Positions 35,265-47,437 of a stretch of DNA of 64,000 bases are shown here, piece after piece. The notes beneath the pieces were generated by a model. That model searched no databases, was not told the DNA's origin, and saw nothing but the letters and a program-made list of their open reading frames with translations. The translations under genes were made by a program, and so were the position numbers. How positions within the stretch are numbered: position 1 is the first letter of the stretch; each line of letters starts with the position of its first letter. Source of the stretch: Hyperoodon ampullatus. Its lineage: Eukaryota; Chordata; Mammalia; Artiodactyla; Ziphiidae. Location: contig CATKHW010000427.1 of the NCBI GenBank assembly GCA_949752795.1, forward strand, positions 2,542,001 to 2,606,000, given 5' to 3'.

Positions 35265-37003
35265 CTTGGCCAAAAAGGGCGTATGCGTTTTCTCCTGAAT
35301 ATATTCAGGAGAAAACACATACGCCCTTTTTGGCCAAGTGCATCATTGTCGAAGTTGTGCCCCTCTTCCTGTGCTTTAAAGGCGATTCCAACGTACCTCT
35401 TGTAATCTGTTTCCTGCTATGCTGCCTCACTTTCAAGTCCGCCTCGTTGCCTTCCCTCAACAGATTTTTGGAAGATAGTTGTCCTTTATTACTCGGCCAG
35501 GTTGTGAATTGCTGTGCCCCTGAGCTCCATTTTTCAACTCGTTTTTGGTGAGCTGACCGCAAGTCCAAAATTTTGGTTCAGGACCTATACTGGTTCCCGG
35601 TGGGTGGCTGAGAATTTGGTTAATTCTTCTTCCTGCCGGGAAATTACAGTGGTATGTGCCCGTCCAAATGCCTAACAGCTACTCTCTCATTGGTTCTCCC
35701 TCTTCCCTTTCATCCTCTGCCAAATTGGCAACCTGTGCGAACCAAGAGGTTAAAGGGGCTGTCTCTCCAAGTTGGGAGGTTGATAGTAAAGCAGACGGAA
35801 AGTCAAACCGGAGCACCAGGAGAGGGACTATTCGTTGAGTTTTAGAAACCTTTCGTATTCACAGTGTGTCCGTTCTCTAGGTTTCCCGCACATGTTATAG
35901 CTGTAGTAATATTCCCTTCAACCTGGAGAGTTCGGACCCATGGAATGGGTGCCATGCATTATTGCTTTAAAGGGTCTGCATTTGCTCACCCAATCTCACC
36001 AATCGTCTCAGTCCCAAGTGTCCCTCCTTATGCCACATCCAGCTGTCGTTGTAGATAGGGTCATTCCAGCTTTCATCAGAGACCCTGAAGGAATTGTAAA
36101 GAATTTCCCAGTTTTTTTGTTTTGTTTTTGAAATTCCTTTTTATAGTGGGTTTGAGCTGATTCTCGCTGCCATGTTTATGCCAGTCTAGACACACTTGAT
36201 TCCCTTACGGAGACATATCAATACATAGGTTTTAAGATTCTTACTAGTCAGATATTTTCCTCTGCGGGAAATATGGGGTTTTGAGTCCCTTTCACTGAGC
36301 ATGGTGTAGGTCTTGTCTATTCCATAGTTGGTTTTTGGAACGGTACCTGTGCTTATATCAAACTCTGGTTTTATGCATCACCCCACCTCTCCTTCCCCCT
36401 TAAGCAGGTATAAGAGTGTTTTCTAAATGTGAGACACTGTTCTCTTTCCTAACTCAGTTCAAGTGTAGCCATGTTTACAGGATCTTCATAAGTGATATCT
36501 TATGATAAGTTTCTTTTTCTGTGTGACTTATTTCACTTAGAATCATCGTACCTGAATCCACCCATTTTGCTGCTACTGGTCTTATGACATTGATTTCATG
36601 GCTGAGGGATATTCCATCGTACGTAAGTACCACAATTTTTTGAACCATGTTTATATTTTCTGGGATACTTAAGGTGTATCCAAGTTGAGGTCCCTGTATG
36701 CAGTGCAGCCCTAAATTTTGGGGTGGCTCTGTCTTATTGATTTTCAGTTTTCCCAAGGTATATTCCCTAGACTGGTAGTGCCCTTGGCTCTGTAGCTCTG
36801 TTCTTTACTTGTTTTAGGGAACAGAATGCACTCCTCCAGAGAGGCAGTTGGCAATTTACATCCCGCCAATCAGCATAACAAGGCTCCCTGTTCTCCAGGG
36901 CCTGTCTTGCCTTTCTTGTTCTTACACATTTTGTGGATGTCCCTCTTGACCGGTGGGAAGTGATACTTCTTTGTAGTGCAGATTTGCATTGCCCGCTTGC
37001 TTG
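35265..37003. repeat. Satellite unit 21, left half as unit 19, right half as unit 17
   Basis: The palindrome (35265-35338) carries the same mismatch as units 19 and 20. The match to units 19 and 20 stops near 36116, at the T-rich tract; from there GAGCATGGTG near 36296, CCCTGTATG and GCCAATCAGC follow unit 17. The ORF2 C-terminal remnant is open at 36475-36756. Confidence 0.95.
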
Positions 37004-38742
37004 CTTGGCCAAAAAGGGCGTATGCGTTTTCTCCTGAATATATTCAGGAGAAAACGCATACGCCCTTTTTGGCCAAGTGCATCATTGTCGAAGTTGTGCC
37101 CCTCTTCCTGTGCTTTAAAGGCGATTCCAACGTACCTCTTGAAATCTGTTTCCTGCTATTCTGCCTCGCTTTCAAGTCCGCCTCGTTGCCTTCCCTCAAC
37201 AGATTTTTGGACGATAGTTGTCCTTTATTACTCGGCCAGTTTGTGAATTGCTGTGCCCCTGAGCTCCATTTTTCAACTCGTTTTTGGTGAGCTGACCGCA
37301 AGTCCAAAATTTTGGTTCAGGACCTATACTGGTTCCCGGTGGGTGGCTGAGAATTTGGTTAATTCTTCTTCCTGCCGGGAAATTACAGTGATATGTGCCC
37401 GTCCAAATGCCTAACAGCTACTCTCTCATTGGTTCTCCCTCTTCCCTTTCATCCTCTGCCAAATTGGCAACCTGTGCGAACCAAGAGGTTAAAGGGGCTG
37501 TCTCTCCAAGTTGGGAGGTTGATAGTAAAGCAGACGGAAAGTCAAACCGGAGCACCAGGAGAGGGACTATTCGTTGAGTTTTAGAAACCTTTCGTATTCA
37601 CAGTGTGTCCGTTCTCTAGGTTTCCCGCACATGTTATAGCTGTAGTAATATTCCCTTCAACCTGGAGAGTTCGGACCCATGGAATGGGTGCCATGCATTA
37701 TTGCTTTAAAGGGTCTGCATTTGCTCACCCAATCTCACCAATCGTCTCAGTCCCAAGTGTCCCTCCTTATGCCACATCCAGCTGTCGTTGTAGATAGGGT
37801 CATTCCAGCTTTCATCAGAGACCCTGAAGGAATTGTAAAGAATTTCCCAGTTTTTTGGTTTTGTTTTTGAAATTCCTTTTTATAGTGGGTTTGAGCTGAT
37901 TCTCGCTGCCCTGTTTATGCCAGTCTAGACACACTTGATTCCCTTATGGAGACATATCAATACATAGGTTTTAAGATTCTTACTAATCAGATATTTTCCT
38001 CTGCGGGAAATATGGGGTTTTGAGTCCCTTTCACTGAGGACGGTGTAGGTCTTGTCTATTCCATAGTTGGTTTTTGGAACGGTACCTGTGCTTATATCAA
38101 ACTCTGGTTTTATGCATCACCCCACCTCTCCTTCCCCCTTAAGCAGGTATAAGAGTGTTTTCTAAATGTGAGACACTGTTCTCTTTCCTAACTCAGTTCA
38201 AGTGTAGCCATGTTTACAGGATCTTCATAAGTGATATCTTATGATAAGTTTCTTTTTCTGTGTGACTTATCTCACTTAGAATCATCATACCTGAATCCAC
38301 CCATTTTGCTGCTACTGGTCTTATGACATTGATTTCATGGCTGAGGGATATTCCATCGTACATAAGTACCACAATTTTTTGAACCATGATTATATTTTCT
38401 GGGATACTTAAGGTGCATCCAAGTTGAGGTCCTTGTATGCAGTGCAGCCCTAAACTTTGGGGTGGCTCTGTCTTATTGATTTTCAGTTTTCCCAAGGTAT
38501 ATTCCCTAGACTGGTAGTGCCCTTGGCTCTGTAGCTCTGTTCTTTACTTGTTTTAGGGAACAGAATGCACTCCTCCAGGGAGGCAGTTTGCAATATACAT
38601 CCCGCCCATCAGCATAACAAGGCTCCCTGTTCTCCAGGGCCTGTCTTGCCTTTCTTTTTCTTACACATTTTGTGGATGTCCCTTTTGACCGGTGGGAAGT
38701 GATACTTCTTTGTAGTGCAGATTTGCATTGCCTGCTTGCTTG
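37004..38742. repeat. Satellite unit 22, counterpart of unit 18 without its deletions
   Basis: The palindrome is perfect (37004-37077). It carries the linked variants of unit 18 in its right half but not the two deletions, so those arose in unit 18 after duplication. The ORF2 C-terminal remnant is open at 38214-38495. Confidence 0.95.
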
Positions 38743-40481
38743 CTTGGCCAAAAAGGGCGTATGCGTTTTCTCCTGAATATATTCAGGAGAAAACACATAC
38801 GCCCTTTTTGGCCAAGTGCATCATTGTCGAAGTTGTGCCCCTCTTCCTGTGCTTTAAAGGCGATTCCAACGTACCTCTTGTAATCTGTTTCCTGCTATGC
38901 TGCCTCACTTTCAAGTCCGCCTCGTTGCCTTCCCTCAACAGATTTTTGGAAGATAGTTGTCCTTTATTACTCGGCCAGGTTGTGAATTGCTGTGCCCCTG
39001 AGCTCCATTTTTCAACTCGTTTTTGGTGAGCTGACCGCAAGTCCAAAATTTTGGTTCAGGACCTATACTGGTTCCCGGTGGGTGGCTGAGAATTTGGTTA
39101 ATTCTTCTTCCTGCCGGGAAATTACAGTGGTATGTGCCCGTCCAAATGCCTAACAGCTACTCTCTCATTGGTTCTCCCTCTTCCCTTTCATCCTCTGCCA
39201 AATTGGCAACCTGTGCGAACCAAGAGGTTAAAGGGGCTGTCTCTCCAAGTTGGGAGGTTGATAGTAAAGCAGACGGAAAGTCAAACCGGAGCACCAGGAG
39301 AGGGACTATTCGTTGAGTTTTAGAAACCTTTCGTATTCACAGTGTGTCCGTTCTCTAGGTTTCCCGCACTTGTTATAGCTGTAGTAATATTCCCTTCAAC
39401 CTGGAGAGTTCGGACCCATGGAATGGGTGCCATGCATTATTGCTTTAAAGGCTCTGCATTTGCTCACCCAATCTCACCAATCGTCCCAGTCCCAAGTGTC
39501 CCTCCTTATGCCACATCCAGCTGTCGTTGTAGATAGGGTCATTCCAGCTTTCATCAGAGACCCTGAAGGAATTGTAAAGAATTTCCCAGTTTTTTTGTTT
39601 TGTTTTTGAAATTCCTTTTTATAGTGGGTTTGAGCTGATTCTCGCTGCCCTGTTTATGCCAGTCTAGACACACTTGATTCCCTTACGGAGACATATCAAT
39701 ACATAGGTTTTAAGATTCTTACTAGTCAGATATTTTCCTCTGCGGGAAATATGGGGTTTTGAGTCCCTTTCACTGAGGACGGTGTAGGTCTTGTCTATTC
39801 CATAGTTGGTTTTTGGAACGGTACCTGTGCTTATATCAAACTCTGGTTTTATGCATCACCCCACCTCTCCTTCCCCCTTAAGCAGGTATAAGAGTGTTTT
39901 CTAAATGTGAGACACTGTTCTCTTTCCTAACTCAGTTCAAGTGTAGCCATGTTTACAGGATCTTCATAAGTGATATCTTATGATAAGTTTCTTTTTCTGT
40001 GTGACTTATTTCACTTAGAATCATCATACCTGAATCCACCCATTTTGCTGCTACTGGTCTTATGACATTGATTTCATGGCTGAGGGATATTCCATCGTAC
40101 GTAAGTACCACAATTTTTTGAACCATGTTTATATTTTCTGGGATACTTAAGGTGCATCCAAGTTGAGGTCCTTGTATGCAGTGCAGCCCTAAACTTTGGG
40201 GTGGCTCTGTCTTATTGATTTTCAGTTTTCCCAAGGTATATTCCCTAGACTGGTAGTGCCCTTGGCTCTGTAGCTCTGTTCTTTACTTGTTTTACGGAAC
40301 AGAATGCACTCCTCCAGGGAGGCAGTTGGCAATATACACCCCGCCCATCAGCATAACAAGGCTCCCTGTTCTCCAGGGCCTGTCTTGCCTTTCTTTTTCT
40401 TACACATTTTGTGGATGTCCCTTTTGACCGGTGGGAAGTGATACTTCTTTGTAGTGCAGATTTGCATTGCCTGCTTGCTTG
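38743..40481. repeat. Satellite unit 23, left half as unit 19, right half as unit 13
   Basis: The palindrome (38743-38816) has the AACACAT mismatch. The match to unit 19 stops near 39367 (CACTTG). AAAGGCTCTGC near 39448 and TTTACGGAAC near 40292 then follow unit 13, while GCCCTGTT near 39648 and CTTTTTCTT near 40393 keep the unit 18-22 variants: a three-way mosaic. The ORF2 C-terminal remnant is open at 39953-40234. Confidence 0.95.
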
Positions 40482-42220
40482 CTTGGCCAAAAAGGGCGTA
40501 TGCGTTTTCTCCTGAATATATTCAGGAGAAAACGCATACGCCCTTTTTGGCCAAGTGCATCATTGTCGAAGTTGTGCCCCTCTTCCTGTGCTTTAAAGGC
40601 GATTCCAACGTACCTCTTGTAATCTGTTTCCTGCTATGCTGCCTCACTTTCAAGTCCGCCTCGTTGCCTTCCCTCAACAGATTTTTGGACGATAGTTGTC
40701 CTTTATTACTCGGCCAGGTTGTGAATTGCTGTGCCCCTGAGCTCCATTTTTCAACTCGTTTTTGGTGAGCTGACCGCAAGTCCAAAATTTTGGTTCAGGA
40801 CCTATACTGGTTCCCGGTGGGTGGCTGAGAATTTGGTTAATTCTTCTTCCTGCCGGGAAATTACAGTGATATGTGCCCGTCCAAATGCCTAACAGCTACT
40901 CTCTCATTGGTTCTCCCTCTTCCCTTTCATCCTCTGCCAAATTGGCAACCTGTGCAAACCAAGAGGTTAAAGGGGCTGTCTCTCCAAGTTGGGAGGTTGA
41001 TAGTAAAGCAGACGGAAAGTCAAACCGGAGCACCAGGAGAGGGACTATTCGTTGAGTTTTAGAAACCTTTCGTATTCACAGTGTGTCCGTTCTCTAGGTT
41101 TCCCGCACTTGTTATAGCTGTAGTAATATTCCCTTCAACCTGGAGAGTTCGGACCCATGGAATGGGTGCCATGCATTATTGCTTTAAAGGGTCTGCATTT
41201 GCTCACCCAATCTCACCAATCGTCTCAGTCCCAAGTGTCCCTCCTTATGCCACATCCAGCTGTCGTTGTAGATAGGGTCATTCCAGCTTTCATCAGAGAC
41301 CCTGAAGGAATTGTAAAGAATTTCCCAGTTTTTTTGTTTTGTTTTTGAAATTCCTTTTTATAGTGGGTTTGAGCTGATTCTCGCTGCCATGTTTATGCCA
41401 GTCTAGACACACTTGATTCCCTTACGGAGACATATCAATACATAGGTTTTAAGATTCTTACTAGTCAGATATTTTCCTCTGCGGGAAATATGGGGTTTTG
41501 AGTCCCTTTCACTGAGGACGGTGTAGGTCTTGTCTATTCCATAGTTGGTTTTTGGAACGGTACCTGTGCTTTTATCAAACTCTGGTTTTATGCATCACCC
41601 CACCTCTCCTTCCCCCTTAAGCAGGTATAAGAGTGTTTTCTAAATGTGAGACACTGTTCTCTTTCCTAACTCAGTTCAAGTGTAGCCATGTTTACAGGAT
41701 CTTCATAAGTGATATCTTATGATAAGTTTCTTTTTCTGTGTGACTTATTTCACTTAGAATCATCGTACCTGAATCCACCCATTTTGCTGCTACTGGTCTT
41801 ATGACATTGATTTCATGGCTGAGGGATATTCCATCGTACGTAAGTACCACAATTTTTTGAACCATGTTTATATTTTCTGGGATACTTAAGGTGCATGCAA
41901 GTTGAGGTCCTTGTATGCAGTGCAGCCCTAAACTTTGGGGTGGCTCTGTCTTATTGATTTTCAGTTTTCCCAAGGTATATTCCCTAGACTGGTAGTGCCC
42001 TTGGCTCTGTAGCTCTGTTCTTTACTTGTTTTACGGAACAGAATGCACTCCTCCAGGGAGGCAGTTGGCAATATACACCCCGCCCATCAGCATAACAAGG
42101 CTCCCTGTTCTCCAGGGCCTGTCTTGCCTTTCTTGTTCTTACACATTTTGTGGATGTCCCTTTTGACCGGTGGGAAGTGATACTTCTTTGTAGTGCAGAT
42201 TTGCATTGCCTGCTTGCTTG
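40482..42220. repeat. Satellite unit 24, B type
   Basis: The palindrome is perfect (40482-40555). GTGCAAACC near 40951 and CTTTTATCAAAC near 41568 are shared only with unit 25. GTGCATGCAAG near 41891 is private. The ORF2 C-terminal remnant is open at 41692-41973. Confidence 0.95.
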
Positions 42221-43959
42221 CTTGGCCAAAAAGGGCGTATGCGTTTTCTCCTGAATATATTCAGGAGAAAACGCATACGCCCTTTTTGGCCAAGTGCATC
42301 ATTGTCGAAGTTGTGCCCCTCTTCCTGTGCTTTAAAGGCGATTCCAACGAACCTCTTGTAATCTGTTTCCTGCTATGCTGCCTCACATTCAAGTCCGCCT
42401 CGTTGCCTTCCCTCAACAGATTTTTGGACGATAGTTGTCCTTTATTACTCGGCCAGGTTGTGAATTGCTGTGCCCCTGAGCTCCATTTTTCAACTCGTTT
42501 TTGGTGAGCTGACCGCAAGTCCAAAATTTTGGTTCAGGACCTATACTGGTTCCCGGTGGGTGGCTGAGAATTTGGTTAATTCTTCTTCCTGCCGGGAAAT
42601 TACAGTGATATGTGCCCGTCCAAATGCCTAACAGCTACTCTCTCATTGGTTCTCCCTCTTCCCTTTCATCCTCTGCCAAATTGGCAACCTGTGCAAACCA
42701 AGAGGTTAAAGGGGCTGTCTCTCCAAGTTGGGAGGTTGATAGTAAAGCAGACGGAAAGTCAAACCGGAGCACCAGGAGAGGGACTATTCGTTGAGTTTTA
42801 GAAACCTTTCGTATTCACAGTGTGTCCGTTCTCTAGGTTTCCCGCACTTGTTATAGCTGTAGTAATATTCCCTTCAACCTGGAGAGTTCGGACCCATGGA
42901 ATGGGTGCCATGCATTATTGCTTTAAAGGGTCTGCATTTGCTCACCCAATCTCACCAATCGTCTCAGTCCCAAGTGTCCCTCCTTATGCCACATCCAGCT
43001 GTCGTTGTAGATAGGGTCATTCCAGCTTTCATCAGAGACCCTGAAGGAATTGTAAAGAATTTCCCAGTTTTTTTGTTTTGTTTATGAAATTCCTTTTTAT
43101 AGTGGGTTTGAGCTGATTCTCGCTGCCATGTTTATGCCAGTCTAGACACACTTGATTCCCTTACGGAGACATATCAATACATAGGTTTTAAGATTCTTAC
43201 TAGTCAGATATTTTCCTCTGCGGGAAATATGGGGTTTTGAGTCCCTTTCACTGAGGACGGTGTAGGTCTTGTCTATTCCATAGTTGGTTTTTGGAACGGT
43301 ACCTGTGCTTTTATCAAACTCTGGTTTTATGCATCACCCCACCTCTCCTTCCCCCTTAAGCAGGTATAAGAGTGTTTTCTAAATGTGAGACACTGTTCTC
43401 TTTCCTAACTCAGTTCAAGTGTAGCCATGTTTACAGGATCTTCATAAGTGATATCTTATGATAAGTTTCTTTTTCTGTGTGACTTATTTCACTTAGAATC
43501 ATCGTACCTGAATCCACCCATTTTGCTGCTACTGGTCTTATGACATTGATTTCATGGCTGAGGGATATTCCATCGTACGTAAGTACCACAATTTTTTGAA
43601 CCATGTTTATATTTTCTGGGATACTTAAGGTGCATCCAAGTTGAGGTCCTTGTATGCAGTGCAGCCCTAAACTTTGGGGTGGCTCTGTCTTATTGATTTT
43701 CAGTTTTCCCAAGGTATATTCCCTAGACTGGTAGTGCCCTTGGCTCTGTAGCTCTGTTCTTTACTTGTTTTACGGAACAGAATGCACTCCTCCAGGGAGG
43801 CAGTTGGCAATATACACCCCGCCCATCAGCATAACAAGGCTCCCTGTTCTCCAGGGCCTGTCTTGCCTTTCTTGTTCTTACACATTTTGTGGATGTCCCT
43901 TTTGACCGGTGGGAAGTGATACTTCTTTGTAGTGCAGATTTGCATTGCCTGCTTGCTTG
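42221..43959. repeat. Satellite unit 25, B type, sister of unit 24
   Basis: The palindrome is perfect (42221-42294). CAACGAACC near 42346 and CTCACATTC near 42381 are private. GTTTATGAAA lies near 43083. The ORF2 C-terminal remnant is open at 43431-43712. Confidence 0.95.
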
Positions 43960-45698
43960 CTTGGCCAAAAAGGGCGTATGCGTTTTCTCCTGAATATATT
44001 CAGGAGAAAACGCATACGCCCTTTTTGGCCAAGTGCATCATTGTCGAAGTTGTGCCCCTCTTCCTGTGCTTTAAAGGCGATTCCAACGTACCTCTTGAAA
44101 TCTGTTTCCTGCTATGCTGCCTCGCTTTCAAGTCCGCCTCGTTGCCTTCCCTCAACAGATTTTTGGACGATAGTTGTCCTTTATTACTCGGCCAGTTTGT
44201 GAATTGCTGTGCCCCTGAGCTCCATTTTTCAACTCGTTTTTGGTGAGCTGACCGCAAGTCCAAAATTTTGGTTCAGGACCTATACTGGTTCCCGGTGGGT
44301 GGCTGAGAATTTGGTTAATTCTTCTTCCTGCCGGGAAATTACAGTGATATGTGCCCGTCCAAATGCCTAACAGCTACTCTCTCATTGGTTCTCCCTCTTC
44401 CCTTTCATCCTCTGCCAAATTGGCAACCTGTGCGAACCAAGAGGTTAAAGGGGCTGTCTCTCCAAGTTGGGAGGTTGATAGTAAAGCAGACGGAAAGTCA
44501 AACCGGAGCACCAGGAGAGGGACTATTCGTTGAGTTTTAGAAACCTTTCGTATTCACAGTGTGTCCGTTCTCTAGGTTTCCCGCACATGTTATAGCTGTA
44601 GTAATATTCCCTTCAACCTGGAGAGTTCGGACCCATGGAATGGGTGCCATGCATTATTGCTTTAAAGGGTCTGCATTTGCTCACCCAATCTCACCAATCG
44701 TCTCAGTCCCAAGTGTCCCTCCTTATGCCACATCCAGCTGTCGTTGTAGATAGGGTCATTCCAGCTTTCATCAGAGACCCTGAAGGAATTGTAAAGAATT
44801 TCCCAGTTTTTTTGTTTTGTTTTTGAAATTCCTTTTTATAGTGGGTTTGAGCTGATTCTCGCTGCCATGTTTATGCCAGTCTAGACACACTTGATTCCCT
44901 TACGGAGACATATCAATACATAGGTTTTAAGATTCTTACTAGTCAGATATTTTCCTCTGCGGGAAATATGGCGTTTTGAGTCCCTTTCACTGAGGACGGT
45001 GTAGGTCTTGTCTATTCCATAGTTGGTTTTTGGAACGGTACCTGTGCTTATATCAAACTCTGGTTTTATGCATCAACCCACCTCTCCTTCCCCCTTAAGC
45101 AGGTATAAGAGTGTTTTCTAAATGTGAGACACTGTTCTCTTTCCTAACTCAGTTCAAGTGTAGCCATGTTTACAGGATCTTCATAAGTGATATCTTATGA
45201 TAAGTTTCTTTTTCTGTGTGACTTATTTCACTTAGAATCATCGTACCTGAATCCACCCATTTTGCTGCTACTGGTCTTATGACATTGATTTCATGGCTGA
45301 GGGATATTCCATCGTACGTAAGTACCACAATTTTTTGAACCATGTTTATATTTTCTGGGATACTTAAGGTGCATCCAAGTTGAGGTCCTTGTATGCAGTG
45401 CAGCCCTAAATTTTGGGGTGGCTCTGTCTTATTGATTTTCAGTTTTCCCAAGGTATATTCCCTAGACTGGTAGTGCCCTTGGCTCTGTAGCTCTGTTCTT
45501 TACTTGTTTTAGGGAACAGAATGCACTCCTCCAGAGAGGCAGTTGGCAATTTACATCCCGCCCATCAGCATAACAAGGCTCCCTGTTCTCCAGGGCCTGT
45601 CTTGCCTTTCTTGTTCTTACACATTTTGTGGATGTCCCTTTTGACCGGTGGGAAGTGATACTTCTTTGTAGTGCAGATTTGCATTGCCCGCTTGCTTG
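43960..45698. repeat. Satellite unit 26, mosaic of B and A
   Basis: The palindrome is perfect (43960-44033). B-type TGCCTGC before the palindrome is followed by A-type CTTGAAATC, then TATGCTG and CGCTTTC, so the switch lies close to the palindrome as in unit 10 but in the other direction. GCATCAACCC near 45069 recurs in units 29, 30, 32 and 36. The ORF2 C-terminal remnant is open at 45170-45451. Confidence 0.95.
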
Positions 45699-47437
45699 CT
45701 TGGCCAAAAAGGGCGTATGCGTTTTCTCCTGAATATATTCAGGAGAAAACGCATACGCCCTTTTTGGCCAAGTGCATCATTGTCGAAGTTGTGCCCCTCT
45801 TCCTGTGCTTTAAAGGCGATTCCAACGTACCTCTTGTAATCTGTTTCCTGCTATGCTGCCTCGCTTTCAATTCCGCCTCGTTGCCTTCCCTCAACAGATT
45901 TTTGGAAGATAGTTGTCCTTTATTACTCGGCCAGGTTGTGAATTGCTGTGCCCCTGAGCTCCATTTTTCAACTCGTTTTTGGTGAGCTGACCGCAAGTCC
46001 AAAATTTTGGTTCAGGACCTATACTGGTTCCCGGTGGGTGGCTGAGAATTTGGTTAATTCTTCTTCCTGCCGGGAAATTACAGTGATATGTGCCCGTCCA
46101 AATGCCTAACAGCTACTCTCTCATTGGTTCTCCCTCTTCCCTTTCATCCTCTGCCAAATTGGAAACCTGTGCGAACCAAGAGGTTAAAGGGGCTGTCTCT
46201 CCAAGTTGGGAGGTTGATAGTAAAGCAGACGGAAAGTCAAACCGGAGCACCAGGAGAGGGACTATTCGTTGAGTTTTAGAAACCTTTCGTATTCACAGTG
46301 TGTCCGTTCTCTAGGTTTCCCGCACTTGTTATAGCTGTAGTAATATTCCCTTCAACCTGGAGAGTTCGGACCCATGGAATGGGTGCCATGCATTATTGCT
46401 TTAAAGGGTCTGCATTTGCTCACCCAATCTCACCAATCGTCTCAGTCGCAAGTGTCCCTCCTTATGCCACATCCAGCTGTCGTTGTAGATAGGGTCATTC
46501 CAGCTTTCATCAGAGACCCTGAAGGAACTGTAAAGAATTTCCCAGTTTTTTTGTTTTGTTTTTGAAATTCCTTTTTATAGTGGGTTTGAGCTGATTCTCG
46601 CTGCCATGTTTATGCCAGTCTAGACACACTTGATTCCCTTACGGAGACATATCAATACATAGGTTTTAAGATTCTTACTAGTCAGATATTTTCCTCTGCG
46701 GGAAATATGGGGTTTTGAGTCCCTTTCACTGAGGACGGTGTAGGTCTTGTCTATTCCATAGTTGGTTTTTGGAACGGTACCTGTGCTTATATCAAACTCT
46801 GGTTTTATGCATCACCCCACCTCTCCTTCCCCCTTAAGCAGGTATAAGAGTGTTTTCTAAATGTGAGACACTGTTCTCTTTCCTAACTCAGTTCAAGTGT
46901 AGCCATGTTTACAGGATCTTCATAAGTGATATCTTATGATAAGTTTCTTTTTCTGTGTGACTTATTTCACTTAGAATCATCGTACCTGAATCCACCCATT
47001 TTGCTGCTACTGGTCTTATGACATTGATTTCATGGCTGAGGGATATTCCATCGTACGTAAGTACCACAATTTTTTGAACCATGTTTATATTTTCTGGGAT
47101 ACTTAAGGTGTATCCAAGTTGAGGTCCTTATATGCAGTGCAGCCCTAAATTTTGGGGTGGCTCTGTCTTATTGATTTTCAGTTTTCCCAAGGTATATTCC
47201 CTAGACTGGTAGTGCCCTTGGCTCTGTAGCTCTGTTCTTTACTTGTTTTAGGGAACAGAATGCACTCCTCCAGAGAGGCAGTTGGCAATTTACATCCCGC
47301 CCATCAGCATAACAAGGCTCCCTGTTCTCCAGGGCCTGTCTTGCCTTTCTTGTTCTTACACATTTTGTGGATGTCCCTTTTGACCGGTGGGAAGTGATAC
47401 TTCTTTGTAGTGCAGATTTGCATTGCCCGCTTGCTTG
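45699..47437. repeat. Satellite unit 27, B-like variant, start of the seven-unit duplication
   Basis: The palindrome is perfect (45699-45772). CGCTTTCAATTCC near 45861 is shared with units 31 and 34; GGAACTGTAAAG near 46524 is shared only with unit 34. The ORF2 C-terminal frame (46909-47190) is broken by a TAA at 47128-47130. Confidence 0.95.

Noticed and set aside
30050..40481. Identical units read as proof of very recent biological amplification
   Set aside because: Exact copies in a satellite can also come from assembly errors, which cannot be excluded from sequence alone; kept as a finding with that caveat.
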